Assembly: GCA_028023455.1 (NCBI GenBank)
Contig: JAQFVV010000022.1
Coordinates: forward strand, 5,361,998-5,425,997
DNA length: 64,000 nt
Direction: 5' to 3'
Origin: Epiperipatus broadwayi
Lineage: Eukaryota; Onychophora; Udeonychophora; Euonychophora; Peripatidae
Within the stretch, counting starts at the first letter, position 1; each line of letters starts with the position of its first letter. The translations under genes and the position numbers were made by a program. The notes beneath the pieces were generated by a model. That model ran no database searches. It was given only the letters and a program-made list of their open reading frames with translations, and had not been told where the DNA came from. Below, piece after piece: positions 35,600-47,684 of this stretch.

Positions 35600-38500
35600 T
35601 CTAATTATTATTGGTCTACTGCAGGATAGAAGTCTCTCTAAATTTAATCTAGGTTTTCCAATCTCTTCTCCATGATACACCAACAAACTTCTTATTTCAT
35701 CCATCTACCTCACATGTGGTCACATTTAAGTCTTTTACAAACTCATGGGATTCAATTAATATTATACTCTCTATCTATTATCATCTAGTATATATCCAGT
35801 CCAGCTCCACTTCAGTGTCTTAATTCTTTCAATGATGTCAATACCTATTTGTTCTCTTACTCATGTATTTTATTTTTGATCCTTTCCTGTTAGTCCTAAT
35901 ATATATATATATATCTCTTCAATACTTTATTGAGTAGTCTGAAGTCTCTATATTATTCCTGTTAAATGTCCAAGTCCATGATCTGAGTAAGAAATGATAA
36001 CACACTTTATTTAAAAAATCTTTGTTTTTAAACATTTAAGAATCTCCTTTTAATATTGTTATTACTACCAAAACCACTTCACATAAGTTCAATTCTCTGA
36101 TTAATTTCATTAAATAAGTTTTCATTTGTTTTAATAATTTGGTCTAGATATTTGTAATTATTAACTTCTAATTCATCAGTATCAATCTTTATTTTTTTCT
36201 TTCTTTTTTTTTTTTTTTTGAGAAAATCCACTGAAATTAGTCTTTTTTAGTGTTATGTCTAATCCTACTTTCTTACTTTTATCTGATAACTCTTGCAATA
36301 TTTTGTGAAGCTCTGAAGCATTACTTTCATAAAGAGCCATACCATCTGAAAAATTTAGAATACTTAAGTCAATCTTCATTTAATTTTACTTCCTTAATGA
36401 CTATCTTAATCTATAAAATGCTTCTTGTAAAACTGCCAAAAAATGTTTTGGATATAAGGAATCACCCTGTCATATCGTTTGTAACTAATCATTTATCTTG
36501 TGTTTAAATAAATATTCTTCAGACTATGACACTTTTCTGGATCTACATCTTGATGATCCAATGTTTAATCACTGCAGAAGTATTTATAGAATCAACTGCC
36601 TTTTCATAATCTATAAATCTAAAGCATATTCAATGTTTTTTTTATAACTTCTCTCAATATTTGATGTGACCCGCTTTAAAATCCAGATTTTCTTTTGGTT
36701 GATTAAAATCCAAAGTACAATGTAGACGAGTTGTAATTATCTAGGTAAAAAATTTGTACAGAATTGCTAAAAAAAACATAATAGAGATCTCTAATTTCTA
36801 ATACTTTCTTTATTATCTTTATTAAATATTGCATTATTTGATATATAACTTTGCCAACAATTTTTCTCTTTTTTCACCTACTTCTTTTAAGATATTTATT
36901 ACACTTCCTTCATTACTTAGAGCTTTTTTCCCTTCATATATTTATTTGCATGTCTGGACAATTTAGAAGATATGATAATCATAGAGGATACTCTGTTTTT
37001 CATTCTTATTTCTATATACATTTTTATAGAACTCTTCCAGACATTTAATAATATTATCTCTTCTTTTAATAATAGTTTCACCTTTTCTTTTTATTGCATA
37101 AATAATTTTCTTCCCAATACTAAGATGGTGTTTTATATTTTTGAGACTCTTATTGTATTCTACAGCTTTCCTTCTAATTCACAAGTATATTTCCTTATAT
37201 CATTATTAAATCTTTTCATGCCATTTTACAAAACTTTAGGTATCAATTTTTCTTAATGGTTAATTTTTATAAATTTTCATATATATATATATACCTTCTT
37301 TTCTTAATACATTGCCGTGTCTCGGTAAAACATTTACTCATCTAATTGCTACATTTTTACTAGCTTTCTTTGTTACAATTTATTTTATTCAAACTTAAAC
37401 CAGCATTAAAATCTGTTAATATTTTAAAATAGAGTGCAAGTGTTAATTTAATGTTAGAATATTTCTGATGATAAGGAATATCAATTTTGAATACTGTTTT
37501 CCTTAATAATTTTTGTCTGTTTAGTTTTGCATTAACAAATATCTTACATTTCACTGATCACTTCCTGTGTTAAATCTATTAAGAACATTACAATTTTGAA
37601 GTACATATTTTCTGTTATCAAAATATCCAATTCTGTTGTAACTTCATTTGGATACTTCTATGTTCATTTTTTTGACATTTTTTTGAAAAAAAGAATTCAT
37701 AATATGAAGTTTTTCTTTTTTGCAAACTCCACAAGTCCATGACCTCTCTCATTTCTCTCACCATAACTAAATTTACCCACTGAATTATTCACTTTCAATT
37801 GCTTACCAATTGTTGCATCTTTAGAAAAATTATCTACTTTTTAATTACAATGAAAACTTGTTGGGATATAAACTTAAATTATCTGCCTTTGATATTTTCA
37901 TTAAGATGAGTTATTAGTCCTGCCACTCTGTCTGATACACCATCAATCTCTACAATGTTGTTCTTTCACTTTATATATATATATATAATAAATCTCACTC
38001 CAATTGTGCTTCCAATATTTATGCTTTTGTAGTAAAGTACAAGTCCAATTTCTAAATCAGTTCTTTCTTCACCTTTTATTCTTATTTATAAATTTCAATT
38101 TAATATCAAACAAGTCTTTCAATTTTTGCAAATCTTCCTTCACTTTAGTTAGATATATCTAAATAAAAGGTCCTCACAAAATGTCATCTTGTGTCTGCAT
38201 TTAGGGTATTATTAGCAATCTCTGCTTTCAGTTGCTAAAGCTTGCTTTGGATTGGGACTTTAACACTTCTTGGGAATAAGGACCATAATTTAAATTTTGT
38301 CTGACATGTTGGTAAATATCTATTTTAATAAAATTCATTTAACACATATGCATTCTACCTTTAAGAAAACTCAATTGATATTTCAGTTAAGATTTATCAG
38401 ACAACTGAAAAGATGACTACAGTTCTTGATCTTAAACTCAGAGGTAAAAAAAACAATAAATTCACCATGCAGATTGATGCATGAGACTGAATAGCATTTA

Positions 38501-38643
38501 TGTTCATATACTATACAAATAGTCATATAGAAATAATAGCTGCAACACAAAAACGTGTGGAATACATATTAGGAATTTGCCCTGTTCAGTTTCTTTAAGG
38601 CCCCAAAGAGGAATCAAATGGCTTCCTTTCGGTTGACAAATCC
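35600..38643 (-). pseudogene. RTE-like LINE, near full length, heavily decayed
   Basis: On the minus strand, from right to left: a 5' leader (38317-38643) shared with the fragment at 29.2-29.5 kb; an APE endonuclease relic with a GSTIGV-type strand, a SDRVAGLI-like segment and a HGLVEFA segment (about 38250-37560); an RT relic with FIDYEKAVDSINT (motif A, about 36590), QGDSLYP (motif B, about 36470) and NFSDGMAL (motif C, about 36345, where the second catalytic Asp is replaced by Gly); and a C-terminal IKTLKWSWTGYI and GKPRL segment typical of RTE-type tails (about 35850-35640). There are dozens of stops and frame changes, and a T-rich run (36196-36219) interrupts it after the RT. Not functional. 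An open piece remains at 36182-36379. Confidence 0.8.
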
Positions 38644-39364
38644 CTTATATATTACATTATATATGTGCAGGTGTGTGTAAGCCTGTATAGTGTATTAATT
38701 TACATAAGAATACTGTAAATCTAGACATCATTAAATGTTTTATTTTGCATCTCTATATAGAATGTAAACATTATAATAAATCCTCTCTAAATCGTTATAT
38801 TAAAAAGAATATTGTATTATAAAAAAGTTTTATAAATAAAAGGTTTTGCTTTGTCTTCTTGCATATTTTATATTCTATGATACGGATTTTATAAGACATC
38901 CGGTATATTTATATAAGCAAACGCACACTGTTTTTATAATGAAATTGTTTCTTTTTTATTTCATTTTGACAGTTTAAAATTATAGAAGAAAAAGCCTTGC
39001 TTATTAATTTAATAACATGTCTGTATGTCAACTTTTTATGGATTATTTTGAATAGCTTTTTATTTCCTTTTTAAGTAATAATTTTAAATATTTTAATTTC
39101 TACTATCATAATATTAACAGCGTTTTGCAATTATTTTATTAGAAGCTAATTAATATAACTGCAATAAAATAAATTTATAAATATTTTTACTGAAAAGTTT
39201 TACTTGATAATGAAAAAAAATAAAATAAATAGCTAATGAAAGGAAGCGAAGAATTATAAAAAAAACACACTGAGGGGAACCAAAAATCTAAAGTATAAAC
39301 ATATAAACCATTATACAATTACAAATATCCAGTAATGCTCTCTGTTTAAAAGTCTATTATTGAG
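38644..39364. other. AT-rich DNA without recognised features
   Basis: Nothing supported. Confidence 0.4.
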
Positions 39365-40076
39365 ATGCAAGAAAATAAAATGAAAATGTTTGGTAGATTG
39401 CAGTTTATGGATAATAAAAGAATAGCCAAAATAGCATTTAATTGGGTTATGAGTAAAGGGCAGGCAACAAGATGGGTGAGAAAGGTAATGTGGTATGCAA
39501 AAGATTTGGATAAAGAATTTATATCAGTATGTTTGTACAAAATATGGGATGATTGTGTTAAGAGGATTGTTGAGTTGAGTGTTACAGTGATAAGGAATGG
39601 GATAAAAGAATAGATTTATTAATAAAGAATAGGGAGTTAGAGAGATAGAGAATTAGTATGGAGAGTAAAAAGAGTTTAAATATATATATAGAAATAAACA
39701 GAATATTAGGTGCGAGTTAATATATGATAATAGTAAGGAAAATAGTTTATTGTTTAAGGATCGAACAGGATCTTTAGCAACAAGAGAATATACATGTAAA
39801 TGGAAAAATATGAGTGATTTAGTCTGTAAATTATGTAAGGAAGGAATAGCAATTATTAAGCATTTGCTAGTTGAATGTAAATGCTTGAAAACAGAAAGAG
39901 TACATATAATGAAGTTATGGAAGAATAAATATAAAAAAAGTGATTATACAGAAAGTGGATTATTGGTTTTTATGCTGGGTTTGGAAAAAGATAAGGAGGA
40001 TTTAGATATAAAGACCATAGAGTTGCCAAAGATTATGTTGTGGAAATTGAATGAAGCAGAATATGGGAAAACTTAG
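39365..40076 (+). pseudogene. LINE C-terminal fragment with zinc-finger tail
   Basis: The first frame (39365-39613) carries FGRLQFMDNKRIAKIAFNW, the post-RT W-G-H/RM tail of many animal LINEs. After stops and a frame change (39614-39749, with an MESKKSLNIYIE segment readable), the second frame (39750-40076) has FKDRTGSLATRE and then CKLCKEGIAIIKHLLVEC, a C-x2-C...H-x4-C zinc-finger tail typical of RT C-termini. The RT palm is not present here, so this is a 5'-truncated insertion. It reads on the plus strand, opposite to the neighbouring RTE relic, so it is a separate insertion. Confidence 0.7.
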
Positions 40077-40599
40077 ACTGGGGAATGTAAAATTAAGTAG
40101 CTAACAGGTTTCTCTGGGCATAATTGCTGAGAGATTCTTGACTTCGTTTAAGAAGAAGCTACAGTATATCACATCATATATAATGGTGTATATATTTGTA
40201 TAATTATTTCAGTTAGTGTTAACAGTAACTTTCTTTTTATATATATAAACGTATGTTTATGTATAAGGTTACATCAAATTTCGCAGGAGTAAAGTTTATT
40301 TAAATAATTTCATGTAAATGATTGTCATGATAATCCAAATAGATTTTAATATTACTAATTGGATATGATTAATGCTAATCTATTCTGCCCACTGTCCAAA
40401 CATATTCATGAGAGATGAATTAATTTTAAATCAGTCTGGAATTGCTTAACTACTATTTTAAGATATAAGCAATATGTATTATTAATATAAGTGTATTAAA
40501 TAAATCTGTTGAAATATTATTTGATTATTTTTATAGGTCTATTGGATATTGTCAGATGATTATTTTGAAAACAAAATAGTGGGTGAGAGAATAAACTGG

Positions 40600-40795
40600 T
40601 ATTATTGACACTATTAAAAACAAGATATTTAAATGGAGTGGGTATGGACATATTTTTAAAAGTTATAGTCTTCAACTGAATCCTAAAAGAGATCACATAA
40701 TAGGATGTCCCAAAAGATAGGCTAATGATCAAAGAAACTAAATTCAATTTTGAGAAACTTTTAATTCTGTAGTAGATTGACTGACAATAATGAAG
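40600..40795 (+). pseudogene. Short LINE C-terminal relic
   Basis: A plus-strand reading with stops gives RIFKWSGYGHIFKS and IIGCPKR, matching the conserved W-x-G-H and G-R-P-K/R tail of RTE/Jockey-type LINEs. It is very short, and it is cut by the Penelope-like element that begins at about 40803. Confidence 0.45.
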
Positions 40796-40802
40796 ATATA
40801 TA

Positions 40803-41065
40803 TATATAAACAAAAAAAGACTTATAAATCCAATAAATAATATTATATTTCAACCAGAGGACTGGTTTTCATCAGAAAGAAAAAAAATACACAGTAAAAT
40901 GGCGATAATCAAAAATTACAGATTTCGTAAAAGATTAAAAATTTAACACAAAATCTAACACAGAATATCTACCCAATCCATGACAAAATTCAAACAAAAA
41001 AAGAAAAAAACTACATTCCCTCCTAATCAAGCTTAAATTCTATTTAAATTAAAATAAATATAAAA
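40803..41065. repeat. Left inverted terminal repeat of the Penelope-like element
   Basis: It begins acaaaaaaagacttataaatcc and continues through aaccagaggactggttttcatcag, ttacagatttcgtaaaag and cctcctaatcaagcttaaat. It is the reverse complement of 44425-44706. Confidence 0.9.
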
Positions 41066-41357
41066 ATAAAAAATCCAAAATTAAAAATTAAAATATACAT
41101 ATGTGCATACATACAAAAATTAGACTATGCTCACATACAAAAAATAGCTGTGCTCACATTAATATTCATTAAAAACTAAAATACTTATACATTTTAATCA
41201 AAAATTATAGTTAGTGCAAAGTACAATAATTTATAATAACTAATTATTTATCTATATACCAATTAAACACAGATATTAAACATCCATATAACCAATCTTT
41301 CATAAAAAACCTCATATAAGAAAATTTTCACATAAAAAACTCACATATAGAAATCAT

Positions 41358-43349
41358 TTAGGAGACCAGGTAACCCAGAGATGTAATAGTTCCAGTGTTT
41401 AAATTCAATCCATGTGGTTCTAAAGTCTTGAATTTAAAAATAAAAAAACTCTCCTTTTGTTTCCTCTCCCTTGTAGAAGAAAAACCTTCCTGAAGAATCA
41501 CTACTTTTAAATCATCAATTGAATGATTTGGTAAGTTAAAATGTTTTGAAACCGGACTATCTTTATTTTTATGCAAAATGTCAAATCTATGACTAGTCAT
41601 TCAGACATGTAAACTATTTGCTGACTCAACTGTATACTGGTTTAAACATCTACTACACTCTATCAAATATATCAAATTAACACTTTTACATGTAACATAA
41701 TTAGGAATATACCATTTAAAATTACGATTCTTAGTACTAAAGACCAGTTTTGTCACAACAATATGTTTACATGTAAAACATCTTTTATCCTCACATGGAG
41801 AACACCCTTTTACTTGTACAGAACTACTAATAAAATTTGTTTTAACAAGTATATCTCTAAGTGATCTATGTTTTCGATATACAACTTTAGGTGGATCAGA
41901 AAAAATAGATTTTAAATAATCTGTGGACTGTAATATGTTAAAATGTTTTGCCAATATCCGGTTAATATTAGGTAAATCTCTATTAAAAGTAAGAACCAAT
42001 GGTGAAACATCTAATTGTTTTTTACTCTTTTCAGATAAAAGAAGTTTCTTTCTATCAATTAAAGAAGATCTCCTTATTGCATTATCCAACAATGTCTTAG
42101 TATACCTCATATTGAGCAATCTATTATATAAAATACTATTATTTTGTTGAAGAAATTTCTCATCATTACAAATCCTCTTCATCCTTAAAAATTGACTATA
42201 AGGAATATTAGCCTTTAACTGTTTAGGATGGTTACTATAAAAATGTAGATAGTGGTTATTATCAGTTGGTTTCCTATATACAGTAGTAATAAGAACTCTA
42301 TTAGTGTAAATAACTTCAACATCAAGAAAATGAGCAATTGATTTTGAAAAATTCATTGTGAAATTAATATTTTTATTAAAATTATTTAAATAACTTAAAA
42401 AATTATGAAGTTCAACTTCACTATGTGGCCATATCATGAAAATGTCGTCTATATATCTAAGTCAAGTGTGAGGTTTCAGCTTAGCATTATCAAGTATAGA
42501 GGATTCTAGTTTTGACATAAAAATATTCGCATAACTTGGTGCCATCTTTGTACCTTGTTTCTGTAAATAGTATCTAGAATCAAAAGTAAAAAAATTATTT
42601 CTTAAAACCAATTATATTAATTCAACCATAGTAGTAATAAGACCATGATCATACTCTCTATCTTGTAAAGCACATTTAATAGCCTCAACTCCATCATCAT
42701 GAGGTATATTTGTGTATAATGATACAATATCCAAAGTAACCAAAAAACAATCAACTAGTAATTCAGATTTAATATTTTCTAACACACAAAGAAAATGAGT
42801 AGTATATTTAACATAAGAATTAAATGATGGTGGAATAAATTTAATAATATTATCAACATATGCTGAAATATTTTCTGTAGGACTACCAATACTAGCTACA
42901 ATAGGTCTGCCTGAACAACCAGGTTTATGAATCTTTGGCAAAATATAAAAACTACTAGGATGAATTTTGGTTGGTATTAAAAAGTTATATACATTATTAT
43001 TTATAAGACCCCTAGCTCTCATATCTTTTAAACTAAAAAGTATACCCTTGAATAATGAATTAATAGTGGTTAGTGAAATAGGCTCATAAAAAATTTTATC
43101 ATCTAAAAGCTCCAGAGCTTTTTTAACATAATCATCTTTATTCATAATTACTATTGATTCATCTTTGTCAGCTGGTTTTATAATAATATCCTGGCTTTTC
43201 ACTAAACTGCATAATGCATTCATCTCTCTCAATGTTAAATTACTCTTATACTTACTATGTTGTTTAAGTCTAATTTCATTAATAATATCCTGATATACAT
43301 TATCAATGTACGTATCTAATAACACATTCCTTTGATGTGTGGTGTCCAA
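41358..43349 (-). pseudogene. Penelope-like RT and GIY-YIG endonuclease
   Basis: One minus-strand phase runs through the whole RT and tail. 42612-43349 carries IIKPADKDESIVI, ILPKIHKPGCSGRPI (Penelope RT signatures) and LDIVSLYTNIPHDD (motif A). TAA at 42612-42614 then breaks the frame, followed by a QGTKMAPSYANIFM segment (motif B). TGA at 42462-42464 sits just upstream of RYIDDIFMIW (motif C, catalytic DD intact). 41601-42437 holds the thumb, the CSPCEDKRCFTCKH zinc motif and LIYLIECSRC, the start of the GIY-YIG domain. TGA at 41601-41603 splits off the rest (MTSHRFDILHKN..., SKHFN). The GIY-YIG core is degenerate: the usual Y-V-G-E-T reads YTVES, losing the Gly. The stops look like TGG- or CGA-to-TGA type changes. 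Confidence 0.92.
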
Positions 43350-43428
43350 TCAGATCATAATTTCCCAATAGTATCACATTCTTGGTTTCCAAAAAATTCT
43401 CTTAATCTAAGTCTTCTAGAAAAATTAT

Positions 43429-44160
43429 CTAAATCCTGATAAATTTTAAACTCATTTTTTTGATAAAATGACTGAACTGTAGGGCAAAAAGATAAACTTT
43501 ATTTAACAGTGAACATTCTGCCTCACTAAGATTAATGTTAGTTAGATTAATCACATTGTTTTCCTTATTAGCTAAACATAAAAAGTCATTGCTATAAATA
43601 TTTGAGTTAGATTTATTAGTATTTGTATTTCCAGAAACTAAAATATTGTTAGTGCATTCAGAAGAATCTGTAACTCTATGAACCAATGCTAAACCAGCAT
43701 CACTATTAAGAACAGATGGTAACATTTCAGCACAATCTAATGAATGTGAAGATGATATAAATGATTGAACAGTATCAATTGGAATCATATCCGATGTAGA
43801 AATATCCGACACAGTATGATTATCAGAAGTCATACAATTAATTAGTGTTTGTGACTGATTAGTAACTAATTCAAATCTTGGCTCATTACCCATAACTTTG
43901 AACCAATGATACATTTTATTATGAAATTTCTTCACCAATAACTTCTCTCTCAAAAAAACCCATTCCTGTAATTCCTTCTGTTCATCTATATTCATTAAAT
44001 TACAACTACCAAAATGTATAATTTCTTTTTCAATTAATTTAAGTCTTACCAAAAATGCATCTTTCAAAATATGTATTAATGCAACAGATGCTTCTCTTAT
44101 TGTATTATCCCATTTAATTGCAAGTTTCCTAGGAAATTGGTCTATGTTAGCAATAATTTT
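43429..44160 (-). pseudogene. Penelope-like element N-terminal region
   Basis: This is the N-terminal part of the Penelope ORF, in a different phase from the RT. It starts around ANIDQFPRKLAIKWDNTIREA and continues with a WVFLREKLLVKKFHNKMYHWF helix, then a low-complexity acidic/Ser-rich linker ending before the RT. At 43340-43428 a REFFGNQE and SDWTPH segment, typical of the RT N-terminal approach, is readable only by changing phase, so there is a frameshift near 43340. The region 44160-44400 reads weakly in other phases. Confidence 0.7.
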
Positions 44161-44424
44161 TATTCTGAGGCCTTTAGGAATTATGTTATTGTTAATAAAA
44201 TATGCAAAATTACTAATATGTTGTCTATATCTAACTAATTTATCATATAATTTCCTAAGTTTAAGAAACGATGTACTATGTAATGTTTGTCAATTACTTA
44301 TAACCTGCTTATTATTTAGACATCTAGAAAAACGTTTAGGGATTGCCCCTGTATTAATTAATGTTAGACCCTGTAAATGTTGTTTACTAGAATAATCCCT
44401 ATTAATATTATACTCTGTATTATA

Positions 44425-44706
44425 TTTATATATATTTTAATTTAAATAGAATTTAAGCTTGATTAGGAGGGAATGTAGTTTTTTTCTTTTTTTGTTTGAA
44501 TTTTGTCATTGATTGGGTAGATATTCAGTGTTAGATTTTGTGACCAATCAGGGGGGTTTTGTTAAATTTTTAATCTTTTACGAAATCTGTAATTTTTGAT
44601 TATCGCCATTTTACTATGTATTTTTTTTCTTTCTGATGAAAACTAGTCCTCTGGTTGAAATATAATATTATTTATTGGATTTATAAGTCTTTTTTTGTTT
44701 TTATAT
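44425..44706. repeat. Right inverted terminal repeat of the Penelope-like element
   Basis: Reverse complement of 40803-41065 with a block of about 18 bp extra near 44540 and few substitutions. Confidence 0.9.
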
Positions 44707-44755
44707 GTATTACCTTTGGTTAGTTTATTATATATTAATATTTTGATATATATAT

Positions 44756-45700
44756 ATTGTAACATTATTTACGTTGGTCAAAAGAATTAAAGATTCAAAT
44801 AAAATAAATATTTTATACGAGTGAAAGTAATCAAATAAATGAGATTCAATTGATTTCAAACTATATTAACATGAGCATAAGCTATGAAACAAGTGGTAAA
44901 TAAAATTATTATGAGGGAATGGCATTGTAGCCAAAAATATAAGATCAAAATGCTTATCTCAAACATATTAAAGATGACGAGCTGCAATCTAACCAACCAA
45001 ACTCCAACGATCAAATATCCAATCCAACCTCCAAAATCATAGACTTTTCTACAAAATGAACTCCCCAAACATCCATGAGACTACTATCCCATAATTCATC
45101 ACTATTACTATGCCTGTCCTATCTGGCAATAAATTATTCTTGTTTCAAAAAAAAATTATTTCACCACTGTCTTAAGTTGTGATATACTATCTATTTTCAA
45201 AATTGAAAGAAAAAACAAAACTAAGCTGTTTTATGGCTGTACCCATTTTATCATCATCAATGAAAATTAAATCATATCAAACATCATCATATACAAATCT
45301 AAAATAAGATTATATGGCTAAGACAATTTTGTAAGACAAAAAAAAAATTTTACTAAAAAATTTTACTAAAAAAAAAAAATTTCTCTCCTTTTAACCACAC
45401 ATCTCCCATCATTCTATAGACCCCTTTTTATCTCAGGTATATGGCAAAATATCAAGCTCCAGTTGGGCATCCATTGTAACATTATTTACATTGGTCAAAA
45501 GAATTAAAGATTCAAATAAAATAAATATTTTATCTGAGTGACAGTAATCAAATAAATGAGATCCAATTGATTTCAAACTATATTAACATGAGCATAAGCT
45601 ATGAAACAAGTGGTAAATAAAATTATTATGAGGGAATGGCATTGTAGCCAAAAATATAAGATCAAAATGCTTATCTCAAACATATTAAAGATGACGAGCT
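44756..45700. repeat. 228-bp direct repeat pair with a 489-bp spacer
   Basis: 44756-44983 and 45473-45700 are almost identical over 228 bp (attgtaacattattta ... gatgacgagct), in the same orientation, 717 bp apart. The spacer (44984-45472) contains a C-rich strand stretch and A-runs but no reading frame. The ends do not show TG...CA on both copies, so an LTR pair (TRIM-like) is possible but not proven. A segmental tandem duplication is equally likely. Confidence 0.9.
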
Positions 45701-46129
45701 TCTAAGTGGCAACTATAATAGTCATCGAAATTTATTAATTCAATACTCAAATATTACTTATAGATAAAATATAGGTGGCTTAAACATTCATGAATTTCTA
45801 CTTAAGCTCTATAAAAATATATCGTAATTTCATAAGATCAGCAATAGTGCTTGGAGGACTGGCCATTTCAGATATCTGGTATTTTGCCTATTTCAAACCC
45901 TAGTTAGGCAGGCATTGTATCCTCAATAAACAAGTAGATCAAACTATAAGCAATTATTATTCAGAACAAACTATTATAACTCAGGGATATGGAAATCAAG
46001 TGAGTGCGTATACTGATAACTCAATCAAATATCTCTCAATATATCCAACTGTAGATTTTACTCACTCTTATCTCTTGGTTGAATCTCAAGTGCATATCTA
46101 TGTGAACCACAAGTGAATATGGTCTATCA
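45701..46129. other. AT-rich DNA without recognised genes
   Basis: Contains a gtttcaaaccctag-like string near 45896 that could be a degenerate SINE end. No gene. Confidence 0.35.
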
Positions 46130-46215
46130 GGGCGCCACTAGGTTAGCTGGACCTAGACAAAGTTATATTTATAACTTTTTCACATGTACCAGGTTTGAAT
46201 CTCTTTTTGGTACTT
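46130..46215 (+). repeat. tRNA-derived SINE head
   Basis: ggcgccactaggttagctgg gives a good A box (TAGGTTAGCTGG), and ggtttgaatctc about 50 bases later is a good B box. The spacing is that of a tRNA gene. The body is not a clean cloverleaf and is followed by tttttggtactttattt, so a tRNA-derived SINE copy is likelier than a functional tRNA. Confidence 0.5.
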
Positions 46216-47478
46216 TATTTCCAATAAAAATTGAAGATTTTTCTTTTAGATCCATATCACTATATGCAATAATACTTAGATAACATAAAACATCTTTAAA
46301 CTAAAGTGGAGTATATAAATTCATTAGACAGAAATCATTTCTTAGATCTCAACATAATAAATGTGTTTCAATATGCTATATAAGTTTTACTAGCTCAGAT
46401 TATATTAATTTAGGATGGCAATTCACTCATCTTTGCATGAAATAGATGATGAAATGGTGGTTATTATAATAACAATAAGAAATCAATATTTATTTATGGC
46501 CTTTAAACATTTAAACAGCTCATTAATTAAAATGTGATGATGATGATGATGATAATGATAATGGTTTCAACCACAGCTTTAGGACTAAGCCTAATCATAA
46601 ACCTTAAATTTTACAGAAATTAATAATTAGTGGCTAATCTTAGTATATCCAATTAGAACTTAAATAGCTAATATTCACCTTGATGATGAATGATCACACT
46701 TAATAAAGACTACTCTTAATGAAATATATATGCCTTGTTTAATAAAATAAACTAATATTTATTGCTGCATTTCTAACTTATACATAAAAATTTCTAGACA
46801 TACATGAAAATTGATATTAACAGTAAGAACAATAATCATAATCGACTGTTTTAGAATCATAACATTAATTTTGAATTCTTCCCCCTTTTCCATAAATGTA
46901 TTTCAAATTGGATGTCACGTTGACCATGATTTTTACTCAAGAAAATGTCTCAAAAAAAAAAAAACCACTCTTTTTTTCTCTCTCTCTTTCGCACACATAC
47001 CTTTATAAATCTAACATATAAAGTAGAATGACAAAAATAAATGTTAGTAAAATTGGAAAGAGCAAGTTTTAGAAACAAGTTTTAAATTATTTTTCTCCCC
47101 CTCCCTTCTATCCTCTGAATGCTATACTTTAACTTAAAACACTATACTCTAATATTCCCAATATTGCCTATTGTTTTACATTCACACACAATTACATATA
47201 TGCAACAAGTATTATATTATTATGTATATGCGTGTTTTATCCCCATAATAACAAAAATATTAATTAAAATAAAATAATAATAATAAAAAAATGTTACATA
47301 TTAATAACATTTCATAACTTTAAGTTAATAGACAATCATAATTTTAGTACATATATGAAGCTTATGTTTATCGTTATTAAGAAATTTTGGGTTTCAATTG
47401 ATCTTGGTTGTTTTAAAAAGTTCTGAGATAACAAACGAACATATACAACTTCATTGCTAAAGTTTTACTAAGTCGCTG
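46216..47478. other. AT-rich DNA without recognised genes
   Basis: Contains a (gat)n-like simple repeat at about 46533-46563. No gene seen. Confidence 0.4.
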
Positions 47479-47496
47479 ATATCATAAAGAAAATAT
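47479..47496. repeat. Left target site duplication of the 5.1-kb LINE
   Basis: atatcataaagaaaatat is identical to 52622-52639. An 18-bp direct repeat at these exact element ends is the mark of target-primed reverse transcription. Confidence 0.93.
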
Positions 47497-47684
47497 TTTT
47501 TTATTTATTTAAAGTATATTCTTTATTAATAACACAAATTTTATATACACTTTTTACAAATAAACCACATGGTTTAACTATCAGATATACATAATAATTA
47601 TTTTACTCTACTTTAAAAACACTACCTTATAGAAATGCATCACTATATATCCAGGTCTTCTATAAATATTTTTGATTTAGATTA

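Larger units (their letters stand above)
40803..44706 (-). mobile_element. Penelope-like element bounded by inverted repeats
   Basis: A minus-strand RT of the Penelope type with a C-terminal GIY-YIG-like domain lies between inverted terminal blocks: 40803-41065 and the reverse complement of 44425-44706. Penelope-like elements often carry such terminal repeats (pLTRs) in direct or inverted order. The arms match closely except for an extra block of about 18 bases (around accaatcaggggggtttt) in the right arm near 44540. (TA)n lies at both outer edges, so target duplications cannot be told apart from simple sequence. The coding region is interrupted by three in-frame stops and one frame change. 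Confidence 0.9.

Noticed and set aside
41358-43349. Altered genetic code (TGA as sense)
   Set aside because: TGA codons interrupt elements in several places, but TAA and frame changes do so too, and Trp/Arg positions with TGA are explained by ordinary C-to-T decay.
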